Shown here: positions 1-5,108 of the stretch, one piece after another | Position numbering within the stretch: the stretch's first letter is position 1 | Layout: each line of letters opens with the position of its first letter | Assembly (NCBI GenBank): GCA_016184445.1 | Contig: JACPCT010000272.1 | Coordinates: 1-8,093, forward strand | From: Candidatus Tectimicrobiota bacterium | Lineage (GTDB): Bacteria; UBA8248 | Reading direction: 5' to 3' | Length of the DNA stretch: 8,093 nt | The notes under the pieces: model-generated | What the model was told of the DNA's origin: nothing | Seen by the model: only the letters and a program-made list of their open reading frames with translations | Databases searched by the model: none | Translations under genes and position numbers: made by a program

Positions 1-86
1 ACCACCTCGAACCCTTCCCCGCGGAGGAACTCCTCGAGGACGATGAGGTAGTTCTTCTGATCGTCCACCACCAGGATGGTCTTCAT
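1..86 (-). CDS. Response regulator receiver domain (N-terminal fragment)
   Basis: Reading leftward from the ATG at 86, the 28 visible codons begin MKTILVVDDQKNYLIVLEEF. This is the first beta strand, the acidic pair (D8, D9) and the first helix of a CheY-like receiver domain. In this family the acidic pair binds Mg2+ for transfer of phosphate from a partner kinase to an Asp further on, which lies outside the window. The start overlaps the stop of the upstream histidine kinase gene as ATGA, so the pair is almost certainly co-transcribed and translationally coupled. The output domain is not visible. An NtrC-type sigma-54 activator would be a common partner for this kind of kinase, but that is inference. 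The gene is truncated by the window edge, not broken. Confidence 0.9.
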   Translation of the reverse strand, partial: MKTILVVDDQKNYLIVLEEFLRGEGFEV

Positions 87-1459
87 GCGTGCTTCACTTG
101 GGAAATGGCCAAGGCGTCTCCATGGGAGGCCGCCGCCCGCAGGCGGATGCTGAACAAGGCGCCGCCTCCGGGCGCGTCCGACACATCCACCCGGCCGCCG
201 TGCAGAGAGACGATCTGCTGCACGATGGCGAGGCCCAGGCCGCTCCCGCCCTCTTTGGTGGTAAAGAAGGGATTGAAGATGCGGGACTCCTCCCCCGGCG
301 GGACGCCGGGGCCGCTGTCCTGGACCGCGATGAGTGCCTGCCGGCCCGCGTCCTCCGCTTCGACGGAAAGGTCCACCCGCCCGCCCTCCGGCGTGGCGTC
401 GATCGCGTTCACCAGCAGATTGAGCAGGCACTGGTGCATGAGGTTCTCGTCCACCTCGGCGAGGAGGCCGCCGGGGGCGCGGAAGCCGAGCCGGATGTCG
501 CGCTTTCCGGCCTCGGTCTCCACCAGTTGGATGGCCCGCTGGACGATGGGAGACAGGGGCTGCGGCCGGAAGCGGGGCGCGGGGGGGCTGGCGAACCCGA
601 GGAAGTCGTTGATCAGCCGGTTGAGGCGGCCGATCTCCTCCACGATCACCTTGACGAGGCGGTTGTCCGGCTCGAGCTGGAGGACGCGCCGGGCCAGCGT
701 CTCGACGGAGCTCTGGATGACGCCGAGGGGGGTGCGCAGCTCGTGGGCGATGCCCGACGCCATCTCGCCCAGGGCGGCCAGCCGGTCGGCCCGGCGGACG
801 GCCCTCTCCATGTTTTCGAGCTCCCCGATCTTGGCCCGGAGCTCGGCCTGGGCCTCCCGGAGCTCCCGGTTGGCGTCGGCGAGCCACTGGCCCGACAGCT
901 CCAGGCTGGCCCGGGCGCTCCGCTCCTGATGGTTGGCGACGGCGATGACGGAGGCGATGACGAGGCAGAAGAACAGGTTGATGAAGAGCTCGATGGCTTC
1001 CTCGGTCTGCTTCTCGGGCTGGAGGATGGAGATATCGGAGAGGAAGCTGGCGTAGACCGCTATCGACGCGAGCGCCACGGCCAGGGCCCCCGCCGGGCGG
1101 CAGCGGGTGGCCGCCGTCAGGATGGGGAGGAGGAAGATGAGGCTGTACTTGCTCTCGATGCCTCCGGTGAAGCGGACCAGGAGATAGCAGAGCAGCAGCG
1201 TGACGGTGAGCAGAATGCGCTCGGAGCCCGTCAGCCGCTGGCGGTCGGGGAGGAACGTGTCGTTCCGGCGCAGGAGCCAGGCCTCGACCATCTGGATCAG
1301 GGCAATACCCACGAGGGTCAGGTGGGCGTGAGGGAAGCGGATCTCGGATGACCGCCCGGTGTTCCACAGCAGGAGGAACACCCCCAGGATGATAGGGCCC
1401 TTGAGCAGATTGATCTGGCGGACCAGGGTATGGAAATTCATGGGGGAGAGCGTATTCAA
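83..1459 (-). CDS. Six-helix membrane sensor histidine kinase, PilS/NtrB-like
   Basis: This 458-aa protein is an inner-membrane sensor kinase that should autophosphorylate a His and pass the phosphate to the response regulator encoded just downstream. Six hydrophobic segments fill the N-terminus (about 17-33, 46-63, 80-97, 104-119, 122-140, 154-176) with almost no periplasmic loops. A charged coiled-coil linker follows (about 177-222). The HisKA H-box has His239 in HELRTP, and the HATPase domain has N351 in the N-box (NLLVNAIDAT), DSGPG at 381-385, and the F/G2 boxes FNPFFTTKEG and GSGLGL (405-410). There is no PAS, HAMP or periplasmic sensor domain. The six-helix layout resembles PilS, so the signal may be sensed in or at the membrane. 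The chosen start is a TTG at 1459, because GAGGAA lies 6 nt before it. The ATG at 1441 (452 aa) and the ATG at 1492 (469 aa) both lack a Shine-Dalgarno sequence. The stop overlaps the regulator's ATG (ATGA). The family is certain; the stimulus is unknown. Confidence 0.93.
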   Translation of the reverse strand: MNTLSPMNFHTLVRQINLLKGPIILGVFLLLWNTGRSSEIRFPHAHLTLVGIALIQMVEAWLLRRNDTFLPDRQRLTGSERILLTVTLLLCYLLVRFTGGIESKYSLIFLLPILTAATRCRPAGALAVALASIAVYASFLSDISILQPEKQTEEAIELFINLFFCLVIASVIAVANHQERSARASLELSGQWLADANRELREAQAELRAKIGELENMERAVRRADRLAALGEMASGIAHELRTPLGVIQSSVETLARRVLQLEPDNRLVKVIVEEIGRLNRLINDFLGFASPPAPRFRPQPLSPIVQRAIQLVETEAGKRDIRLGFRAPGGLLAEVDENLMHQCLLNLLVNAIDATPEGGRVDLSVEAEDAGRQALIAVQDSGPGVPPGEESRIFNPFFTTKEGGSGLGLAIVQQIVSLHGGRVDVSDAPGGGALFSIRLRAAASHGDALAISQVKHA

Positions 1460-1465
1460 TTTTTG

Positions 1466-1471
1466 TTCCTC
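1466..1471 (-). promoter_or_regulatory. Ribosome binding site supporting a TTG start of the kinase
   Basis: On the minus strand GAGGAA stands 6 nt before TTG (1459-1457) in the kinase reading frame. The in-frame ATG codons at 1492 and 1441 have only pyrimidine-rich or unrelated sequence upstream. This makes the TTG the best-supported initiation site, although the ATGs cannot be excluded. Confidence 0.55.
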
Positions 1472-1560
1472 AGGCACGCCGACGGAGGTCATCTGTAAAC
1501 CGTTGAAATAAAACAATTTGACCTGATCCCCGGGGGACTGGTGAGGATGGAGGCAGGGCG

Positions 1561-1566
1561 AGTGTA
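1561..1566 (-). promoter_or_regulatory. Candidate extended -10 box for the kinase/regulator operon
   Basis: The minus strand reads TGATACACT, which is an extended -10 (TGn followed by TACACT, four of six matches to TATAAT). It sits in the AT-rich island about 100 nt before the kinase start. No good -35 is present at 17 nt; TTGGCT occurs at 19 nt. The call rests on motif likeness and location only. Confidence 0.3.
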
Positions 1567-1706
1567 TCAAAATTTGTACGGGATGAGCCAATTCCAGGCG
1601 TGGGACGGGCGGCTCGTCCGGGGGGATTCTGGGACCGCACGGGTGACGCACGGCACCCCGGGGAGATTGCCGCCAGCCGCCTCCGGACGCTCCTTGCCGG
1701 GAGGCT

Positions 1707-1739
1707 GCCGGAGCGGTTCGCTCTTCTGGGTGCTCCGGC
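1707..1739 (-). terminator. Stem-loop downstream of the cupin gene
   Basis: GCCGGAGC and GCTCCGGC form a perfect 8-bp GC-rich stem with a 17-nt loop, beginning 10 nt after the cupin stop codon. No T-tract follows on the minus strand, so it is not a classical intrinsic terminator. It could mark or protect the 3' end of the cupin transcript, or assist factor-dependent termination. It separates the cupin from the kinase, which suggests separate transcripts. Confidence 0.4.
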
Positions 1740-1749
1740 TTCAAGCCTG

Positions 1750-2133
1750 TCAGCGGTCCTTCAGCTCGATACGTATCCCCTCGAACGTCCGCGTGTCCTG
1801 GTTCTCGACCGCGTGGATTCCCTCGGGCTCGATGTAGATGGGGATGCCCTCGCGCCGGGTGCCGGAGGGGGGGACGGCCTCCATCTTCTCGGTGTAGTAC
1901 ACGATCTTGGGCAGGCGGGTGATGATGAAGACGCTGGGCCACTTGTGGGTGTGCATGTGCTCGAGCTGGCCCGGCGGGATGGTCACGTGCAGCACGCGCA
2001 CCCGGTCGTTGTCGATGAGCACCTCATGGTTCGCCGGGGCCGCGATGACGGCGTCGAGCTCCTCGGGCGTGCCCGGGATGAAGGGGGGGCGTCCGATCCG
2101 ATCATCCTTGGTCGCAGAGCTGTTCACCGCCAT
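1750..2133 (-). CDS. Small single-domain cupin protein
   Basis: This 127-aa protein has no signal peptide or membrane segment and is predicted to be cytoplasmic. It looks like one cupin beta-barrel. The first cupin motif is at about 53-72, with G55 and the histidines H59, H61 and H63 (HMHTHKWPSV). The second motif is at about 102-121 (EPEGIHAVEN) with H107. H61, H63 and H107 are the likely metal ligands. The Glu usually found after the HxH pair is replaced by the WPSV segment, a pattern I associate with small cupins of unknown function. The ATG is well supported by AGGAGGAG-type sequence (SD core at 2141-2146, 7 nt spacing). The gene is divergent from the epimerase-like gene and lies upstream of, but well separated from, the kinase gene. 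The fold is quite certain. Substrate or ligand, and whether it is an enzyme or a sensor, cannot be read from the sequence. Confidence 0.85.
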   Translation of the reverse strand: MAVNSSATKDDRIGRPPFIPGTPEELDAVIAAPANHEVLIDNDRVRVLHVTIPPGQLEHMHTHKWPSVFIITRLPKIVYYTEKMEAVPPSGTRREGIPIYIEPEGIHAVENQDTRTFEGIRIELKDR

Positions 2134-2189
2134 CGTCGTCTCCTCCTCTCCGCAGGCCTGCCGCGCCGGTTCTTCGGGGTGATGCAGGC

Positions 2190-2197
2190 AGTATAGG
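2190..2197. promoter_or_regulatory. Candidate -10 elements in the divergent spacer
   Basis: The 174-bp divergent spacer contains TATACT on the minus strand (2195-2190, five of six to TATAAT) toward the cupin. It overlaps TATAGG on the plus strand (2192-2197, four of six) toward the epimerase-like gene. Neither has a recognisable -35 at normal spacing. The minus-strand box is the better one and would give a leader of about 50 nt. This is a motif-only call. Confidence 0.3.
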
Positions 2198-2307
2198 AGA
2201 ATTCGCGCGCCGTTTCGAGGGGTTGCAAACGGCCTTGCCCTCCCCGCAGAATGCGCCCGCCGAATCCACTCCCCCGGTCAAGCGCCTGATAGGATGAGCC
2301 AGCGGAC

Positions 2308-3117
2308 ATGAAGCTCAGCTACGGGGTCGCGACGTCCGACGTCAAGTCCGCCCGCCTGCCGAGCGCCCAGGGCGACCTGGCCGGGAACCTGAGGACGCTC
2401 GCCGACATTGGCTACGAGGGCGTGGAGCTCTCGGTCTGGCGCCCCGCCGATCTGGACGCCTCCCGGCTCGCGAGGGAGGTCGCCCCCTCGGGCCTCGCCG
2501 TCTGCTGCGTGCACACGGCCGCGATCGGCTTCGAGGACAAGCTCTGGCTCTGCCATGAGGAAGAGGCGGTCCGCCGCGCGGCCATGGGCCGGCTGAAGGA
2601 GGCGGTGGATCTGGCCGGCCGCTTCGGGGTGGACGTTGCCGTCGGCTCCTTCCGGGGGAAGCTGATGGAGGGCGAGGGCCGGGAGCGCTCCCTGGGCTGG
2701 ATGCGGGACGCCTTCCGGGAGGGCGCCGACTACGCGGCGGCCCGGTGCCTGCGCCTGCTGCTGGAGCCCTACAACCGCTTCGTCACCAACTTCGCGAACG
2801 GGACGGAGGAGAGCGCCGCCTTCGTCCGCGGGATGAAGCACGAGGGCCTGGGCCTGCTCCTCGACACCTTCCACATGAACATCGAGGATCCCTCCTTCGG
2901 GAGCGCCATCTACTGCGCGAGGGACCGCATCTTCCACATGCACCTGACGGACAACAACCGCATGTACCCGGGGGCTGGCCACATCCCCTTCGCCGAAGTC
3001 ATCGGCGCCCTGAAGGCCATCGGATACGGGGGCTATCTCTCGATCCAGATCGCCCAGAAGCCCGACTTCCGCACGGCGGCCGTGCGCTCCCACGGCCACA
3101 TCCGCAGCCTCCTGTGA
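2308..3117 (+). CDS. TIM-barrel sugar isomerase/epimerase-like protein (AP endonuclease 2 superfamily)
   Basis: This 269-aa cytoplasmic protein has the length and layout of xylose-isomerase-like TIM barrels, the family of ketose 3-epimerases, hydroxypyruvate isomerase and inosose-handling enzymes. Family landmarks are the GYEGVEL strand at 35-41, LLLEPYNR at 150-157, LLLDTFHMN at 183-191, FHMHLTDNNR at 209-218 and the final GYLSIQIAQ strand. Compared with Pseudomonas cichorii D-tagatose 3-epimerase (E152, D185, H188, H211, R217, E246), E153, D186, H189, H212 and R218 all match with an offset of one. The last position is Q247, not Glu. In that enzyme the two Glu residues are the acid/base pair and metal ligands, so ordinary 3-epimerase chemistry is doubtful. 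The ATG opens directly into the first strand, with a weak AGGA 13 nt upstream. It precedes the Kelch/SDR/transporter run by 150 bp, so it may be a separate transcript of the same pathway. The fold is confident; the activity is unknown. Confidence 0.88.
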   Translation: MKLSYGVATSDVKSARLPSAQGDLAGNLRTLADIGYEGVELSVWRPADLDASRLAREVAPSGLAVCCVHTAAIGFEDKLWLCHEEEAVRRAAMGRLKEAVDLAGRFGVDVAVGSFRGKLMEGEGRERSLGWMRDAFREGADYAAARCLRLLLEPYNRFVTNFANGTEESAAFVRGMKHEGLGLLLDTFHMNIEDPSFGSAIYCARDRIFHMHLTDNNRMYPGAGHIPFAEVIGALKAIGYGGYLSIQIAQKPDFRTAAVRSHGHIRSLL

Positions 3118-3130
3118 GGCGGAGCGCCTC
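3116..3130 (+). terminator. Short hairpin overlapping the epimerase-like gene's stop
   Basis: GAGGCG-gag-CGCCTC forms a perfect 6-bp stem with a 3-nt loop, beginning within the stop codon. No T-run follows, so termination here would be partial at most. It may be an attenuating or 3'-end structure between the epimerase-like gene and the Kelch operon. Confidence 0.3.
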
Positions 3131-3152
3131 CGTCTCGTCCCCTCATGAAATG

Positions 3153-3161
3153 TGCTAAGAT
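3153..3161 (+). promoter_or_regulatory. Candidate extended -10 promoter for the Kelch/SDR/ABC operon
   Basis: TGCTAAGAT fits an extended -10 (TGn plus TAAGAT, four of six) in a locally AT-richer stretch of the 150-bp spacer. No clear -35 lies 17 nt upstream. Initiation here would give a structured leader of about 100 nt before the GTG at 3268. The call is based on motif and position only. Confidence 0.3.
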
Positions 3162-3206
3162 TCGGCCGTTCCGGCAGGCCGCCAGCGCTTGGGAGAGAGA
3201 TTTTCC

Positions 3207-3233
3207 GCAGGGATCCCGGGAGGGGTCTCCTGC
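3207..3233 (+). other. GNRA-capped stem-loop in the Kelch gene leader
   Basis: GCAGGGATCCC pairs with GGGGTCTCCTGC to give an 11-bp stem with one bulged T (3228) and one G-U pair. It is closed by the loop GGGA, which fits the GNRA tetraloop rule. It ends 17 nt before the ribosome binding site of the Kelch gene and is not followed by a T-run. It is therefore more likely a leader or mRNA-stability element than a terminator. A smaller 5-bp stem (CGGCC/GGCCG, 3163-3181) precedes it. Confidence 0.45.
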
Positions 3234-3250
3234 CGCCGGTCCGCCGCCAA

Positions 3251-3260
3251 GGGGGGAGGT
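3251..3260 (+). promoter_or_regulatory. Ribosome binding site setting the GTG start of the Kelch gene
   Basis: GGGGGGAGGT lies 7 nt before a GTG at 3268. From that GTG the protein begins directly with a normal signal peptide. The in-frame ATG at 3145 would add 41 residues of charged, Pro/Gly-rich sequence in front of the signal peptide and has no comparable site, so the GTG is preferred. Confidence 0.75.
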
Positions 3261-3267
3261 CATCCAG

Positions 3268-4254
3268 GTGCCCGTCGCTTTCATCCGCTGTCAGGTGCTC
3301 TGTCTGGTTGTCATCTCGATTCTCGCCTTCGCGGGGCCGCCGGCGCAGGCCCAGATGCGGGAGGGCCCGGGCCAATGGGTCAAGAAGGCCTCCATGCCCA
3401 TCCCGCGCACCGAGATCTCCGTCGCCGAGCTGGACGGGAAGATGTACGTCGCCGGCGGCTACGTCCCCGGGAGCGTCACCTCCTATCTCCTCCAGGAATA
3501 CGACCCGGCCACCGACAAGTGGCGCGATCGGGCCCGGATGCCGCTCGGCCTGAACCACGTGGGGATGGTCGGCCACGAGGGCAAGCTCTACGTGTTCGGC
3601 GGCTTCATCCGCCAGAACCAGGACCCCGTGGCGAACGCCTTCGTCTATGATCCCAAGGCCAACGGCTGGAAGGAGCTGGCCCCCCTGACCTCCAAGCGCG
3701 GCGCGGTCGCCCTGGCCTCGCTGGGCGGGAAGATCCACCTGCTGGGCGGGGCGGTCGGCGTCGGGTTCAGGATGCGCAAGAGCGTGAACCTCCACGAGGT
3801 GTACGACCCGGCCGCCAACAAGTACGCCTCGCGGGCGCCCCTGCCGGAGCGCCGCGACCACATGGGGCTGATCGCCGTGGGTGGCAAGCTTCACGCCTTC
3901 GGGGGCCGCTACGAGAGCTTCGCCAACAATTCCAACTTCCACGATGTGTACGACCCCACGACCGACAAATGGACTCCCCTGGCTCCCCTGCCCACCGCCC
4001 GGAGCGGCTTCGCCTACGGGCTGATCGAGGGGCTGATCGTGGTCATCGGCGGCGAGGAGATGAAGGGGGTCTTCAACGAGAACGAGGCCTACGATCCCAA
4101 GACCAACAAGTGGCGCACCCTGATCTCCATGCCCTACCCCCGCCACGGGACGGGCGCGGCGGTGATCGGCGGGGTCATGTACATCCCGGGCGGCGGCCCC
4201 GTGAGGGGCGGGAGCCGGCTGACCGAGGAGCACGAGGCGTTCTCGCTGAAATAG
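3268..4254 (+). CDS. Secreted Kelch-repeat beta-propeller protein
   Basis: This is a 328-aa exported protein. A Sec signal peptide covers residues 1-28: a hydrophobic core at about 9-22, then PAQA with a likely AxA cleavage before Q29. The rest is Kelch repeats. Glycine doublets fall at 63-64, 111-112, 160-161, 212-213, 261-262 and 308-309. Five YDP-x-x-x-x-W/Y linkers lie between them (79-85, 127-134, 179-186, 228-235, 275-282). This predicts a six-bladed propeller filling the whole mature protein, acting in the periplasm or outside the cell. Propellers of this kind include E. coli NanM, a periplasmic sialic acid mutarotase encoded with sugar-uptake genes. Many others only bind ligands, and similarity alone does not establish mutarotase activity. 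It is first in a run with an SDR 31 bp downstream and an ABC importer after that, so a role in handling the imported ligand is plausible. The architecture is certain; the function is unknown. Confidence 0.88.
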   Translation: MPVAFIRCQVLCLVVISILAFAGPPAQAQMREGPGQWVKKASMPIPRTEISVAELDGKMYVAGGYVPGSVTSYLLQEYDPATDKWRDRARMPLGLNHVGMVGHEGKLYVFGGFIRQNQDPVANAFVYDPKANGWKELAPLTSKRGAVALASLGGKIHLLGGAVGVGFRMRKSVNLHEVYDPAANKYASRAPLPERRDHMGLIAVGGKLHAFGGRYESFANNSNFHDVYDPTTDKWTPLAPLPTARSGFAYGLIEGLIVVIGGEEMKGVFNENEAYDPKTNKWRTLISMPYPRHGTGAAVIGGVMYIPGGGPVRGGSRLTEEHEAFSLK

Positions 4255-4285
4255 GCGGGCGGCGCGGGGGAGGGGAAAGGCGAGC

Positions 4286-5074
4286 GTGGATCTGAGCCTG
4301 AAGGGAAAGCGCGCCCTCGTCACGGGCAGCAGCGAGGGGATCGGCCGGGCCATCGCGCAGGGGCTGGCGGCCGAGGGGGCCGAGGTGGCGATCTGCGCGC
4401 GGCGGCCGGGGCCGCTCAGGCAAGCGGCCGAGCGCATCCAGGCGGAGACGGGCGCCAAGGTCCATAGCTTCGGCGCGGATTTGAGCCGGACGGAGGACTG
4501 CGACCGCGTTGTGAGGCAGGCGGCCGAGGCCATGGGCGGGCTCGAGATCCTCGTCAACAACGTGGGGCAGATCAAGCTCGCCGGGATCGCGGAGATCTCG
4601 GACGCGGACTGGCAGAAGGAGATCGACCGGAACGTCATGAGCGCCGTCCGCTGCGCGCGGGCGGCCTGGCCCTACCTCATGCGGCGGGGCGGGCGCGTCA
4701 TCAACATCACGGGCCTCGCGGGGAAGCAGGTGCACCTGCCCGGCGACATGGCCACCTCGCTCACCAAGGCGGCGTTGAACAGCTTCACCAAGACCCTCGC
4801 CCACGAGGGGGGGAAGCACGGCATCCTGGTCAACAACGTCTGCCCCGGGCCGATCCTCACGGAGGGGATGCCCGAGCGGCTGGGCTGGATCGCCGGGCGG
4901 CTGAAGATCTCCGTGGAGGACGCGCGGCGGAACCGGGAGCGCGTGTCCGTGCTGGGCCGGCTCGGGACGCCGGAGGAGGTGGCGAACGTGGCCGTCTTCC
5001 TGGCGTCGGAGCGCGCCAGCTTTGTCACCGGGGTCACGGTCGAAGTGGATGGAGGCGCGTCCCACTACATCTGA
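4286..5074 (+). CDS. Short-chain dehydrogenase/reductase homologue with altered catalytic site
   Basis: This 262-aa cytoplasmic protein has classical-SDR length and a complete Rossmann fold. The dinucleotide motif TGSSEGIG is at 13-20, D65 marks the adenine pocket (ADLS), NNVG is at 91-94, N116 is the tetrad Asn, PGPILT is at 187-192, and FVTGVTVEVDGG is at 246-257. Arg39 and Arg40 after strand 2 suggest NADP(H). The active site is unusual. The YxxxK position reads TSLTK, so Lys161 is kept but Tyr is Thr157. There is no Tyr anywhere between Y130 and Y261. The catalytic Ser segment reads INITGLAG (139-146), and no Ser occurs between S119 and S158. It may be a non-classical SDR with different chemistry or a cofactor-binding protein. 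The GTG start has GGGGAAAGG five nt upstream; an AT-start alternative is not apparent. It lies 31 bp after the Kelch gene and 34 bp before the SBP gene. Confidence 0.9.
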   Translation: MDLSLKGKRALVTGSSEGIGRAIAQGLAAEGAEVAICARRPGPLRQAAERIQAETGAKVHSFGADLSRTEDCDRVVRQAAEAMGGLEILVNNVGQIKLAGIAEISDADWQKEIDRNVMSAVRCARAAWPYLMRRGGRVINITGLAGKQVHLPGDMATSLTKAALNSFTKTLAHEGGKHGILVNNVCPGPILTEGMPERLGWIAGRLKISVEDARRNRERVSVLGRLGTPEEVANVAVFLASERASFVTGVTVEVDGGASHYI

Positions 5075-5108
5075 GGGGCGGGCCAACCCGTTGAAGGGGG
5101 GAGTGGGC

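Larger units (their letters stand above)
1460..1749. other. Gene-free spacer between kinase and cupin, with an AT-rich island
   Basis: About 290 bp lie between the cupin stop and the kinase start, and I see no convincing gene here. The part nearest the kinase (about 1490-1575) is visibly AT-richer than its surroundings. It contains a near-palindrome, GTATCAAAATTTGTAC (1564-1579, arms differing by one inserted T), and the short palindrome TCCCC-G-GGGGA (1527-1537). The part nearest the cupin is GC-rich and holds a strong stem-loop. The island is where a promoter and operator for the kinase/regulator pair would be expected. Confidence 0.6.

Noticed and set aside
89..1351. Long plus-strand frames opposite the kinase
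   Set aside because: They are antisense to a clearly conserved histidine kinase, and their composition is typical of GC-rich shadow frames.
1593..1625. Short GGACG/CGTCC inverted repeat around 1614-1620
   Set aside because: Only five base pairs in GC-rich DNA, with no T-tract and no useful position relative to a gene end; expected by chance.
1460..1942. N-terminal extension of the kinase frame up to 1942
   Set aside because: The added residues are Pro/Arg/His-rich, run through the spacer and antisense-frame part of the cupin gene, and have no family likeness. The first membrane segment and the SD-supported start lie at 1459 or below.
3145..3267. ATG at 3145 as the Kelch protein start
   Set aside because: It would place 41 charged, Pro/Gly-rich residues before a good signal peptide and cross the leader hairpin. 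The GTG at 3268 has a strong SD at the right distance.
2278..4638. A 786-codon open frame on the minus strand
   Set aside because: It runs antisense through the epimerase-like, Kelch and SDR genes. Its translation is low-complexity Arg/Gly/Pro/Ala/His-rich with no domain, as expected for a shadow frame in GC-rich DNA.
5022..5108. ATG at 5022 as the start of the SBP
   Set aside because: It lies inside the SDR gene and adds 29 residues in front of a proper signal peptide. The ATG at 5109 has its own SD.
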